DNA of 64,000 nucleotides from Pycnopodia helianthoides (GCA_032158295.1 CM063259.1:15646064-15710063), one strand, 5' to 3'. Counted from the first letter of the stretch, positions 1-14,978 are shown. Numbers and translations: made by a program. Notes: generated by a model from the letters alone, not told the origin.

Positions 1-2440
1 CCTTTTTAAGAACAAAATTTGGTAAATCTGACAAGGCTTACTTGTGATTTTCTAAATTGTTGGCATAATTCTAAAAAAAAAATTGCGTATTTGCATTTGG
101 GAAATTTGAAATAAATACAAGTTACCCTTGTGTCTTTGCATATATTAGGGCAAATTATGAATCAAGCTTACCTTGTGAGTTTTGCATTTTAGGCAAATGA
201 TAAAATGCAAGCTTACCTTGTGATTTTTGCTTGAAGAGCAAATTGATAAAAAAATAAGCTTACCCATTGTGATTTTAAGACATAAAAATTTCTGGTTTTG
301 ATAAATCTAGCGAAAAAGGCTTTACACCTTGTATTTTTCAAATTGTTGGCATAAATTCCTAAAAAAAATGCGGTTACCCTTTGCATTTTGGTGAAATTTG
401 AGAACAAATAAAAGGCTTACACCCTTGTGTCTTTTTGCATATTAATTAGGGCAAAAATTGATGAAAATGCAAGGACTTACCCCTTGTGATTTTTGCTTTT
501 AGGGCAAAAATTTGATAAAAATGCAAGGCTTACCCTTGTGACTTTTTGCCTTGAAGAGCAAAAATTGATAAAAAAAATGCAAGGCTTACCCCATTGTGAT
601 TTTTTATATTAAATAGGCAAAAATTGATGAAAAATGCAAGTTCTTGTCTTTGGCTTAATTAGGCAAATTGAATCCCCCTTGTGTCTTTTTGCATATTAAT
701 TAGGGCAAAAATTGATGAAAATGCAAGGCTTACCCCTTGTGTCTTTTGTGCATATTATTAGGGCAAAAATTGATGAAAATGCAAGGCTTACCCCTTGTGT
801 CTTTGTTGCATATAATTTAGGGCACAAATTGATGAAAATGCAAGGCTTACCCCTTGTGTCTTTTTGCATTTAAGGGCAAAATTTGATAAAAATGCAAGGC
901 TTACTACCCCTTGTACTTTTTGCATTTTAGGCAAAAATTTGATAAAAATGCAAGGCTTACCCTTGTGACTTTTTGCATTGAAGAGCAAAAATTGAATAAA
1001 AAAATGCAAGGCTTACCCCTTGTGACTTTTTGTTATTAATAGGGCAAAAATTGATGAAAATTGCAAGGCTTACCCCTTGTGTCTTTTGCATATTAATTAG
1101 GGCAAAAATTGATGAAAATGCAAGGCTTACCCTTGTGTCTTTTTGCATATTAATTAGGGCAAAAATTGATGAAAATGCAAGGCTTACCCTTGTGTCTTTG
1201 TGCATATTAATTAGGGCAAAAATTGATGAAAAATGCAAGGCTTACCCTTGTGTCTTTGTGCATATTAATAGGGCAAAAAATTGATAAAATGCAAGGCTTA
1301 ACCCTTGTGTCTTTTTGCATATTAATTAGGCAAAAATTGATAAAAATGCAAGGCTTACCCTTGTGTCTTTTGCATTAATTAGGGCAAAAATTGATAAAAA
1401 TGCAAGGCTTACCCCTTGTGTCTTTTTGCATATAATTAGGGCAAAATTTAATAAAAATGCAAGGCTTACCCCTTGTGTCTTTTTCATTAATAGGCAAAAT
1501 TAAAAAAAATGCAAGGCTTACCCCTTGTGTCTTTTTGCATATTAATTAGGGCAAAAATTGATGAAAATGCAAGGCTTACCCCTTGTGTCTTTTTGCATAT
1601 TAATTAGGGCAAAAATTGATGAAAATGCAAGGCTTACCTCTTGTGTCTTTGTGCATATTAATTAGGGCAAAAATTGATGAAAATGCAAGGCTTACCCATT
1701 GTAATGTTTTGCATTTTAGGACAAAAATTGATAAAAATCCAAGGCTTACCCCTTGTGTTTTTGCATTGAAGAGCAAAATTGATAAAAATGCAAGGCTTAC
1801 CCTTGTGTCTTTTTGCATATTAATTAGGGCAAAATTGATAAATGCAAGGCTTACCCCTTGTGTCTTTTGCATATTAATTAGGGCAAAATTTAATAAAATG
1901 CAAGGCTTACCCCTTGTGTCTTTTTGCATATCAATTAGGGCAAAATTTAATAAAAATGCAAGGCTTACCCCTTGTGTCTTTTTGCATATTAATTAGGGCA
2001 AAATTTAATAAAAATGCAAGGCTTACCCCTTGTGTCTTTTTGCATATTAATTAGGGCAAAATTTAATAAAAATGCAAGGCTTACCCCTTGTGTCTTTTTG
2101 CATATCAATTAGGGCAAAATTTGATAAAAATGCGTCTTACCCCTTGTGTCTTTTTGCATATTAATTAGGGCAAAATTTAATAAAAATGCAAGGCTTACCC
2201 CTTGTGTCTTTTTGCATATCAATTAGGGCACAATTTAATAAAAATGCAAGTCTTACCCCTTGTGTCTTTTTGCATAGCAATTAGGGCAAAATTTAATAAA
2301 AATGCAAGTCTTACCCCTTGTGTCTTTTTGCATATTAATTAGGGCAAAATTTAATAAAAATGCAAGTCTTACCCCTTGTGTCTTTTTGCATATTAATTAT
2401 GGCAAAATTTGATGAAAATGCAAGGCTTACCCCTTGTGAA
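1..2440. repeat. 58-bp minisatellite array, about 40 copies
   Basis: A head-to-tail repeat with a unit of 58 bp, measured between successive TGCAAGG starts at 2015 and 2073. Each unit contains GCAAGGCTTACCCCTTGTGT followed by an AT-rich half with TTAATTAGGGCAAAA. Copies from about 1500 to 2440 are regular. Copies from 1 to about 650 are ragged, with many one-base losses and partial units. The unit length is not a multiple of three, so the open frames across it on both strands shift from copy to copy and are not genes. The array runs off the left edge, so its full size is unknown. Confidence 0.95.
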
Positions 2441-3317
2441 TAATTAAGCGGTAATCTTAAGTCAAAATCAGTTTTGTGACTCCACTTTCATTTTAATACA
2501 TGTGATACATAATTATAATCCTCGTGAAAAGAGAATAAAGTTACAAGTCTCTAACCTCTTGATAAAATAGTGTAAATTCTTTATTAAGAGCAAGTTTTGT
2601 CAAAATCCAAGATTGTTCGATGACTTCAAATTTCAAATAGGGCCTACTATTATGGTTGGTACATTTTTGTACAATTTATTTTTAGTATATTTCTGAATTT
2701 GTTTGATATTCAATCAAAACATCAATAAATTTCACCTTTAGACTGCAGCAAAAAATTAATCTTTGAAATGTACAGACACATTTGTTTTTGTTGCCCGATG
2801 ACGCCATGTTTAAAATTTGGCTCTGAAAGAGTTTCAAATACAATTCAGGATTCTATCTGTTTCTAGATTGGAAAATGAGTGCGTCAAACACTGAAATTTA
2901 GAGCTCGTCTTTGAAAAAACTTGCAAAACAAATGTGATTATTTTAAAACATAGTTTTTGAACAATTCTAAACAAAATGTGAGGCCTTCTTTATTTTCAAA
3001 ATGGTTGTGTTCTTGAAAGCTGCACCATAGAAAGTGTCCCAGTTCTTATAGTAGTGTTTTGGGGTCTTTTGCTTCTATATGAGCAACCTGCACTGGGATG
3101 AGTTCCACTGTTCTAGCTGTCCTTTGGATTCCATCCACGGTGTGATGGCTTCAGAACCTTCGAGTAGTATCGTCACCTTCACCTTCCTGTCTTCTAGTGA
3201 TGCTCGTCCTTTTGCAATTCCACCTGCACTTGGTCCTGTGTCTGTTACCACAACAGCATGTGTTCTAGTCGGGTAGATTATCATCGAGACTACTCCTACC
3301 CCATGTGTTCTAGTCTC
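2441..3317. other. Spacer between minisatellite and WDR83 stop; includes WDR83 3' UTR
   Basis: AT-rich single-copy sequence with no convincing coding frame. The right part is the 3' untranslated region of the minus-strand WDR83 gene. Two short open frames at 3075-3284 and 3079-3276 overlap each other on opposite strands, and neither continues the WD40 homology. A short motif, CATGTGTTCTAGTC, occurs twice (about 3258 and 3302) in this UTR. Confidence 0.6.
2989..2994 (-). terminator. Candidate polyadenylation signal of WDR83
   Basis: AATAAA on the minus strand, about 324 nt downstream of the WDR83 stop codon. It is the first canonical signal I found downstream. Further ones lie near 2685 and 2580, so the real cleavage site could be further left. 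Confidence 0.4.
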
Positions 3318-7282
<3,965 letters not shown>

Positions 7283-7734
7283 TTCAACCGGTGAAAATTG
7301 CCTTCAGAAAAAGGGGAAAACACAGGTTCAGGGCATGATCTGACCATAATCAGACTCTGAAAGTAAACTTTCAACCTCGTTATCTTTGTGCCCGCTGTTT
7401 ATCAAATTTTAGCGCTTTCAAAGAGCGGGGTTGATGGTTTGGAAGAAAAGGTTGACATTTTGGCACCGCTTCGTTTGCGCCACCTCGCGTTCGAAAAGAG
7501 AGAACTAGCTCCCACAGGAGGGAGGCGGGGTTGAAGGGTTTGGGGGGGGGGGGTGCTATCAGTTTCTCAGTGCTGTTGGCTAGTGATTGTATTACCATTG
7601 GCATTGGATTTGAACTAATGGTCAGGCTTTTTTCTTGGTTGTTATTCCTCAATCTCGTTCTAACATTTTTTTCAGGGATCATTTTTTTTCCAAAAAGAAA
7701 CCTCATAGGAAACGACTAAAATAGAAAATAGAAA
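7283..7734. promoter_or_regulatory. WDR83 5' UTR and upstream region
   Basis: Upstream flank of the minus-strand WDR83 start codon (Kozak context GGCGGAC rather than a strong A at -3). It contains a CpG-bearing stretch, TTTGCGCCACCTCGCGTTCG, around 7468-7490 and a run of G around 7540-7552. The core promoter was not located. The open frames here are short and on both strands. Confidence 0.45.
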
Positions 7735-7798
7735 AAGCAAACGCAAAAGCAAAAGCAAAAGCAAAAGCAAAAGCAAAAGCAAAAGCAAAAGCAAACAA
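7735..7798. repeat. (GCAAAA)n hexanucleotide microsatellite
   Basis: About ten copies of AAAAGC/GCAAAA between WDR83 and the TRIM array. Sequence to its right (from about 7828) is shared with the TRIM spacers, while sequence to its left is not. It therefore lies at the edge of the amplified region. Confidence 0.9.
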
Positions 7799-7827
7799 GC
7801 AATGTTGAAACCAGAAACACTTTGTCC

Positions 7828-8505
7828 ATATTAGGGCATGTCATGGTCATAATTGCAGTTCTTCATGACGTTTTATGATGGGGCACGGAGGGAGAGTAAT
7901 GGTCGTAAAGGTACGGTGTTCCACATTTACCACGTGCACAAGTTTAGTTTCCTATTTGCATAATTTTCCATGAGCTATTTAGTTTATTGTTCACTTAGAA
8001 GTTCGTTATTCAGGGTCACTGTTCAATTAAAGGCTCATGTTTTTGTTTGGTTTTGTTTTAGCTTTTCGTTCATGATCCGTTCGATACGGAGCGTATTGCC
8101 GCCATTATTAATTCAACAAAAAAACTCTTATCAATTATAACTTTCCCCCAAAAGGTCAAATCCCCTTTCACTTTTATTGGTAAAAGAATTCAACCTCTCC
8201 TGGGGAATTAAAGTCCAAATCACGTTCCACATTTATTGGTAGACAAATTCGAATTTTTAAAAGAAATGGTCAAATCCCATTCAACAACTTTCGCAATGGT
8301 TGCATCAGGCCACCTTAGAACGCGGTATAACCCTTGAACACACTATTAATACGGGTGTTTTTTTCTCTCCATATTATTTTGTGTGAGTGTTTTAGCCGAT
8401 ACGAAACTGTACAATCACAGGCGGAAGTACATGTAGGCCTACATTGGCTTAGAGGCGCACTGTTTTTTTACGTTTGTTTTTTTAACGTTATTTTTTGTCG
8501 TGCAG
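7828..8505. repeat. Left edge of the TRIM array: upstream flank of TRIM-NHL 1
   Basis: The segment from about 7828 (GTCCATATTAGGG, then ACGGTGTTCCACAT, then TTTTCGTTCATGATCCG) is clearly related to 54647-54880 upstream of TRIM-NHL 9. From about 8100 it is related to 14620-14980 and 42420-42790, upstream of TRIM-NHL 2 and 7. It contains no gene, and it holds the probable promoter side of TRIM-NHL 1. Confidence 0.7.
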
Positions 8506-8602
8506 AATCCATTTTGCTGTTGCTGGCCATCAGTCTCTTCCTAAAGTTCAGCAAAGAGGTTCAGCTGTACGCATGCAAACAAAGCACGTACATCAGCTTC
8601 AG
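8506..8602 (+). other. Leader (5' UTR) exon core of TRIM-NHL 1
   Basis: This conserved block contains CATCAGTCTCTTCCTAAAGT and ends CATCAGCTTCAG before the donor GTAGGA (8603). An acceptor CTTCAG follows at 9306. The same block occurs upstream of all nine TRIM copies and once more at the right edge. The 5' limit given is only where similarity to the other classes begins. Confidence 0.6.
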
Positions 8603-9331
8603 GTAGGACTTTTCTTGCAGTTGTACTCTAGGGTCAATGTTGTCTTAATTTACATGACCAATTAGTGTAATACCTGGGATATTGTGTAAATAATGATCAT
8701 GATTCGGTTCACGTACACACTATGTAACCCGATCTGACAAAAATTATTATAGTTGTATGAAAGCTATGGGAAACAAAATGCGGCCTATCCATCTACTAAG
8801 AATGTGTGTGTTTTAAGGAAACCCAATTAAGATTATAGCACTCTAAGCAGTTCCGGGTCTTAATGGGCCAAAGCCACCTCCATGATCAGTTAGACGAATT
8901 TTCGAAACAACATCCCTGAAAGAACTCAGACAAACAGTTTAATACATCATTATGGTCAGTTTGACCCGGAAAACAAACCACACGCTGACCCGGGCATGTG
9001 TAGAATAAGAATAGTCCTATGCTAAACATTGGGTGCCCTTTTGGTATTTATAGCGTTGGTTAGTACGAGGGGGGGGGGGGGAGGTGAAGATAATAATTTT
9101 CAACAACTATTTATGTGCATACAAAATATGGCATCCAAAAGACAGAAGTTCCTTTAAATGTAAGTGGTGATGTAAGTGGTAAGTCCATTGTTGACGAAAT
9201 TATGTGCATGCGCCATCTATGCGGCTAAAAGTCTCCGTATCAAATTGTTGCACTCGCCAAGCACTGATTGTATAAACTAACGAGCATGGCATTCGTTTTA
9301 CTTCAGGTAACAGCAGCCCATTCTCATCAAG

Positions 9332-11281
9332 ATGGCCGAAGCTGCACTACCCACTGAGACCACTTGTAAGATTAGCCATGTACACATCGAATGCCCAATC
9401 TGCCTCACTCGGTTCCTCGATCCGAAAATCCTGGACTGTCAGCACAGCTTCTGCTTAAAATGTCTACAAGAACTTACAGACAAACAGGATCCGAAGACGG
9501 ATAATATTATTTGCCCAGTATGTAGAAGGAAAACTTCAATCCCAGATGAAGGATTGTCAGCTCTTCTTAACTGTTTTTTCTTGAGCTCGCTCATTGACGA
9601 CGTCATCAATCTGGAAGGTCCGAAGGAGGACATCAACCCTCCTGTCTCGACTTGCGAAGGATGCGACGAAGGTCTTGAAGCCGTTTCACGGTGTGTTGAC
9701 TGTGAGGTGAACTTTTGCACAACATGTCTGGAAATCCATGCAAAATTAAAAAGTAACAAACACCATCAAATCGTAAATGTTGTCAGCTCGTCAAATAAGC
9801 GACCTAAGGACAAAAGTGAATCTCCAAAGTGCCGGAAACACACTGATCAGAAACTGTGTTTTTACTGCGACACTTGTGATTTACTAGCCTGTCCTAAATG
9901 TGCCGTGCTCGATCACCGAGCATCAAACCACAATCTCTCTGAAATCAATGTATCCATTCGATCTTATCGTCGAGCTGTTGATGAAGCCTTGCAGAAGTTT
10001 GACGAGTGTCGCAAACAATTCAAAAAAGTGGATGACTCTATCAAACACTCACAGCATATATTACAGCTCATGGTCGCCCGGGCTCTTCGAGACATTATGG
10101 CTAAGGAGGAAGAGGAAATCGCTAAAATGAGAAATGCATCTCGCCTCCTTCAAGAAAGAGTTACTCAAATCAGTCAAGAAAGAGGTGAGGAATTTGAGAG
10201 CATACAGAGAAGCAATCGCGATAAGATGAGCCATGTAGAGCATATCGTAGCTTCAGTCAATGACTTGATGCAACATGCCGATGACTTTGAGCTACTGGAC
10301 CTCAAGACAAAGGTTATACACAACATAACATTCCACAAAGAGCCACAGTTTGAAAAAGTGCAGCACAGCAAGTCATTCATCGGGTTCAAAGGTCATGCTA
10401 TCCTCCCTGGTGCAGATCTCGGTGAAATACTAGAGGAAGTTAAGTGGGAGGTACAGACCGAGTTTGGTAAAAAAAGGAAAGTTAAGCGGGAGTTGAAGTT
10501 GGCAACAGACGTTGCTTGTTTTAGCAATGGTGACATTGTCGTTACTGATACAGAAAGGTGGCTATTATCCACATACACATCAAAGGGTAGTTACAAATCA
10601 ACAGGTGTTCAAAGTGGAACAGAAGACGGCAAACTAAAATACCCTTATGGTGTTGTCGTGACCTCTGATGACCTGCTTCTGGTTACTGACGGACAGGATG
10701 TAAAGGTTTATGATAGAGAACTGCGATATATTCGTCAGCTCAGACCCTCACAGATTGAAGTCGAGTGGCAGTCAGAGAGTCTACTCATTGATATCGCTGT
10801 GGACAAGAAAGATCGGATTGCAGTGGCTGACTGGAAGAGAAAGGTAATATCTCTCCATAACATGGATGGATCCATCATTTCTACTATACATCATGACGGT
10901 ATCAGTTCTTCAAGCTATCTATCTGTAAGCAGCAAGGAGCATCTGATCTACACGAACTACGACAGTATGAAACTAGTTTGTCTGGATTTTATGGGAAACG
11001 AGGTGTTCAATATCATCACCTCTATTGACGGCAAACTTGTAAAACCTACTGGTGTGTGTTGCGACGATGCTGGAGACATCTATGTGTCTATTCATCACGG
11101 TATACAGGGAATCAATGAGATACATCAATACGATGCATCAGGTGTGCGCATCGGGTGTGTAGCTCGTGGCTTGTGCAATCCTGGAGGCATGACGTTTACT
11201 CCTACCGGTGACCTCATCGTGGCTGAAAAGCACTCCGTCAAGGTCTTGCATCGCGTGGGAGTGCCGATGCTGACGTCATGA
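9332..11281 (+). CDS. TRIM-NHL 1: RING/B-box/coiled-coil/NHL E3 ubiquitin ligase
   Basis: A single coding exon of 649 residues. The RING has ligands C21, C24, C36, H38, C41, C44, C61 and C64. B-box1 (108-145) and B-box2 (C167, H170, C179, C182, C187, C190, H195, H200) are complete. A charged helical coiled coil spans about 203-320. Six NHL blades run from about 378 to 642. There is no room for the filamin domain found in TRIM2/3/71, so the layout is closer to TRIM32 or the invertebrate 'TRIM56-like' proteins. The start is set by TAA in the same frame at 9308-9310 and a strong AAGATGG context. Residues 380-386 are KKRKVKR, a possible nuclear signal. The usual stop after VLHRV is changed to GGA here, adding seven residues (GVPMLTS) before TGA. 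The product is expected to transfer ubiquitin to substrates held by the NHL propeller; the substrate is unknown. Confidence 0.93.
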   Translation: MAEAALPTETTCKISHVHIECPICLTRFLDPKILDCQHSFCLKCLQELTDKQDPKTDNIICPVCRRKTSIPDEGLSALLNCFFLSSLIDDVINLEGPKEDINPPVSTCEGCDEGLEAVSRCVDCEVNFCTTCLEIHAKLKSNKHHQIVNVVSSSNKRPKDKSESPKCRKHTDQKLCFYCDTCDLLACPKCAVLDHRASNHNLSEINVSIRSYRRAVDEALQKFDECRKQFKKVDDSIKHSQHILQLMVARALRDIMAKEEEEIAKMRNASRLLQERVTQISQERGEEFESIQRSNRDKMSHVEHIVASVNDLMQHADDFELLDLKTKVIHNITFHKEPQFEKVQHSKSFIGFKGHAILPGADLGEILEEVKWEVQTEFGKKRKVKRELKLATDVACFSNGDIVVTDTERWLLSTYTSKGSYKSTGVQSGTEDGKLKYPYGVVVTSDDLLLVTDGQDVKVYDRELRYIRQLRPSQIEVEWQSESLLIDIAVDKKDRIAVADWKRKVISLHNMDGSIISTIHHDGISSSSYLSVSSKEHLIYTNYDSMKLVCLDFMGNEVFNIITSIDGKLVKPTGVCCDDAGDIYVSIHHGIQGINEIHQYDASGVRIGCVARGLCNPGGMTFTPTGDLIVAEKHSVKVLHRVGVPMLTS

Positions 11282-12440
11282 TCGAAAGCGATACAATTTT
11301 AAGGCAATTTACAAAGTTAAACAACAATTAAACGAGATACTCTAGCCGAGTCATACTCAAGATTGTGAACCAGCTTTCATTTGGAAAATCCACGTACAAA
11401 TAACTTCAAAGAATCCTGAATGTTCTACTTACCACTGCATAGAGTCACTTATGAAATATTCTCCCGCTGGGCCGGTTGAGTTAACGGAGTCTTTTTTTTT
11501 CTCAATTCGAGTCAACTCACAAGTCATTTTTAACATTTGGTTTACCAAACAAAAGGGGTGGGGGATATGACGTCATGACAGTATTGAGGTACATCTAAGG
11601 TACAACCAGAGACAGCTTAGAGGAAATTCCAGGCTGCAGTATTTAGTTTGTAGGAACATTTGGTTGTGAGATTACATACAGATTCTTATATTTTATAAAG
11701 CAGCCACTAAGATTGCAACAAGATACTAATAGCACCACTGTAGGGATCTCAGAACCTAAATGTGTTCGACGGTATAATTTCTCAAGAGTGACTGCAATTA
11801 GAAGAGAAATATTATCAGACTGATCTTATGGTTGCTAGCTGGTAAGCTATCTCACAGCTTTAAAATCTGAGTATAGTGCCTATCGATTGCTGTTATGGTT
11901 TAACATGACGGATGGCCCTTTTTGACTTTATTGTAATTATTCCACGTTTTAATGACAAGAAAATCGTCACGTGATAGTTGAAGTAACTACTGGTATCTCT
12001 TCAAAACATGTATAATCTTGTACAAAGTACACTTTTACTTCAGACATACCACGGGAACAGGGATATGCTAGGGCGCCACCTACAGACATGTGTAAACAAT
12101 GTTTAGTACATAACATAATGCTACATAATCAGATATAGTTTTTAATAGACGGAAAAAACTTGTGGACTATTTTAAATTCAGTTAACTCTATTCTAATTCA
12201 AGAGCTTGTAAAATGTATTTTCTTTGCTGTGCTGTTATGGACTTAGTCTTGAAATTAATTACTCAATCACTAATCAAAGTAACTTCTATTCAGGACTGGT
12301 TTGACGAACAATAATAACTGCATTAGACAGTATTTGGAAGTTGGTAGATGGTATTTTCCCTTTATTATTCTACAACCAAATCATTAAGCATAATGTAGTT
12401 TTTGTAAATGGCATAAATGTGTAAGATTCAACGGCATGCA

Positions 12441-12701
12441 TAGCCTTGCTCAAGGCAGTCGCAGTTTCACTCCGAAAAAGACGCCGTAAAAACCACCGTA
12501 CACCATGCATGCATACGCATACAGAGCAGGCGCACACCTATACCGCAGTGCTGTACACACAAGAGTACGCGGGTTGCGCGGCGCAAAGAATAATCATATA
12601 GTTTTTAGGCCTACATTATGTAGCTAGCTCGGGCGGGTAGCACGGCCCAAAGAAAAAATAAATAAAATAAAGGCAAAACTCCAACGCCTTGGTCAAGGCT
12701 A
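12441..12701. mobile_element. 261-bp transposon with 9-bp target duplication
   Basis: The ends TAGCCTTG and CAAGGCTA are perfect inverts, extending imperfectly as AGCCTTGCTCAAGGC. Both sides carry the 9-bp direct repeat CGGCATGCA (12432-12440 and 12702-12710). Spacer A'' has a single uninterrupted CGGCATGCA at 52908-52916, which is the empty site. A 9-bp duplication suggests a Mutator-like origin, though Merlin-type elements (8-9 bp) are possible. No coding capacity. Confidence 0.85.
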
Positions 12702-13148
12702 CGGCATGCATTGATTCCCCAACGCTGTGCTCACACTGGACTGATTTGTTTTAAGAATAAACCTTTAATTAAATAAAATTAAAATAATATTATGAACTCT
12801 AACCAGGACTCAATTTCTTGGCGCTGCTTAGGCAGAAAACATTGCCATTAAATGTTATGCTAAGCAGAAATTAGAAGGATATCAGTTACAAATTGAACAT
12901 GTTATTAGCTTTTTCGGCTGGTCACCATCTATTCTTGCAATCACAATTTTGGTGTGCTTTATTTAGCTACTTTTTAAACATACACATCTCTATGAAGTTG
13001 GGCCAATATCTACGGAGGGCGCTCGCTCGTGTAGTAACTGGGTTAGAATTCATAATTCCATGCAGAGCCACATGCCTGCTATGGTCATGAAGATAGTTTC
13101 TCTGTTCCTACCGTGAACGGTCTCGTTGTTTGCCTACAAAGTGACATG

Positions 13149-13207
13149 TCGATTGCCTCAATCGAAATAACCCTTTGATGCAGGGTTATTTCGATTGAGG
13201 CAATCGA
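13149..13207. repeat. Perfect 26-bp-stem hairpin
   Basis: The arms 13149-13174 and 13182-13207 are perfect reverse complements around the 7-nt loop TTGATGC. The arm contains GATTGCCTCAATCGAAATAA. The sister spacers at about 41085 and 53385 have only the right arm, so the left arm arose in this copy. Confidence 0.9.
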
Positions 13208-13829
13208 AATAAGCGCTGAGATGGTTGTCCTCAAAAAGTGTATTCTCAAGTTAGGCAGTCAGGGAGATTCATTGGAATTTTTGTTCAACATTCTGCTATA
13301 AACTTGGTATCAGTACATGTTTCATTGTTATCACAAATCTAAGCCTGAAATTAGTTCTGACATTGCTGTATAAGCCTTTTTCATAATAGAGCGGCCATCT
13401 TGTTTTGTTTATGAAATCAATGTAAGACGAGTCTGAATCAAGCGGCTTCGGCTATGGCTATGGCTGTTGGCTGTAGCGTCAATGTTGAGGAATAGGCCTT
13501 TTCATCAATCCGGCTTTAGCCACTACCTATAAGCCGTCAATTCAAACACGGCCAAGCCGGGACAGGGAGACGAAATAGTATGGTACCTTTCAATATCATG
13601 AGCAACAGTAACCGTAATGGCTAATGCAAACAGGGCACACGACAACAGATTACCTTATTATTTTAAACAAGTGTAGCTAAAAAAAAAACGTTCATTATAC
13701 TTTTAAAATAGGTTGACATTGATATTTTTAATTCGCTTACTGCTTGTAACTAACATGTTCATAGATATATAGCCATAAAATATTAAAGTTATTTTGTTAG
13801 CAAAAGCCAATTCTGTAATGTTCCTTTAA

Positions 13830-14184
13830 AGGAACATTAGCAAACAAAACAGTTGCTGGCAGTGTAATCACTTTATGTAATCCACCATATACATAAACTG
13901 ACAAACCTGTAGAAGTTTGAGATCGATCGGCCATCTGGGTCACGAGAAAATAGTGCAAAACCGTTTACAAATTTGCATGTGTTATACAATGCGTGAATAA
14001 AACGCTCATGAGCAATAAACTCCAATCGGAAATTAGTTTGATTTATTTCTCATCAAATAATGGCATTTCAGACATAAATATTTCTAGGGATGTTTTCTAC
14101 TATCATCATCATTAGACCGTGTAAGTTTTATGTAAATCTGTGACCAAAAGTATATTTTACAATTACCAATTCTGTAATGTTCCT
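13830..14184. mobile_element. TTAA-flanked MITE (family 1), copy in spacer A
   Basis: Flanked by TTAA at 13826-13829 and 14185-14188, starting AGGAACATT and ending AATTCTGTAATGTTCCT. The left terminal repeat is internally shortened. Directly left of it, 13792-13825 is the inverted end of a second copy. The same family is at 22940, 41640, 48552 and 60690. Confidence 0.8.
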
Positions 14185-14978
14185 TTAACAATGTCCCAAT
14201 TTATCAAAAAACTGTTTAAAACGAATTAATTTGTTCAACCTGTTACATTGGGGGGGGGGGGGTGGAGGAAACAAAACTAGAACAAGGTTAGCTGCCCCAA
14301 TTAGAGTGTTCGAAGTTTGAAAGTTGATTCGTCGTGTCATGTTCATTTCTGAACCTTTAGGTAACTGAACTCCAACTGCACAACAAGCCGGACATAGATT
14401 TTTCAATTTTGTAGCTAGTGTTTGGTTCAACACGTGCAAGACTCAAAACATCAAGTTTCACAATCACATCTGCGATATCATTCATTGAAATAAGGGGAAT
14501 CATCGCACAGTAAGCACTCTCGTTCAAAACAATTTCTTTTTTGGTCCCATAAATTGATCAAGGGTTTTTACATAATCGTTGGTAAAGTCACTTGAAACAA
14601 AAAAATTGCATTGCCCTTTTTTGTCAATTAATTATAACTTTCCCAAGAAACGGTGAAATCCCCTTTCAATTTTATTGGTAAAAGAATTCAACCTTTCCTA
14701 GGAAATTATAGTCCAAATCACCTTCCACAATTATTTGAATTTTTTCAAGAAATTGTCAAATCCCATTCAACAACTTTCGCAATGGTTGCATCAGGCCACC
14801 TTAGAATGCGGTTTAACCCTTGAACACACTATTGATACGGGTGTTTTTTCTCTCCATATTTAGTGTTTTAGCCGATACGAAACTGTACAATCACAGGCGG
14901 AAATACATGTAAGCCTACATTGGCTTAGAGGCGAACTGTTTCTGTACGTTTGTTATAAACGTTATTTTTGTCGTGCAG

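Noticed and set aside
1..2440. Direct repeats of constant length, open frames of 93-126 codons on both strands
   Set aside because: Contiguous 58-bp satellite without distinct spacers, so not a CRISPR array. The frames exist on both strands and drift with the period, so they are not genes.
3075..3284. Minus-strand open frame near the end of WDR83, considered as an extra exon
   Set aside because: The last WDR83 exon at 3461-3318 already ends with a family-like C-terminus and a stop, and the frame has no WD40 similarity.
8334..8606. 90-codon frame spanning the TRIM-NHL 1 leader as a protein gene
   Set aside because: It ends in the donor site, and only the leader portion is shared with other copies. 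Kept as a possible upstream frame, not a gene.
9439..9759. Antisense open frame of 106 codons over the RING/B-box region, repeated in other copies
   Set aside because: Shadow of the conserved sense frame; it recurs only because the genes are paralogues.
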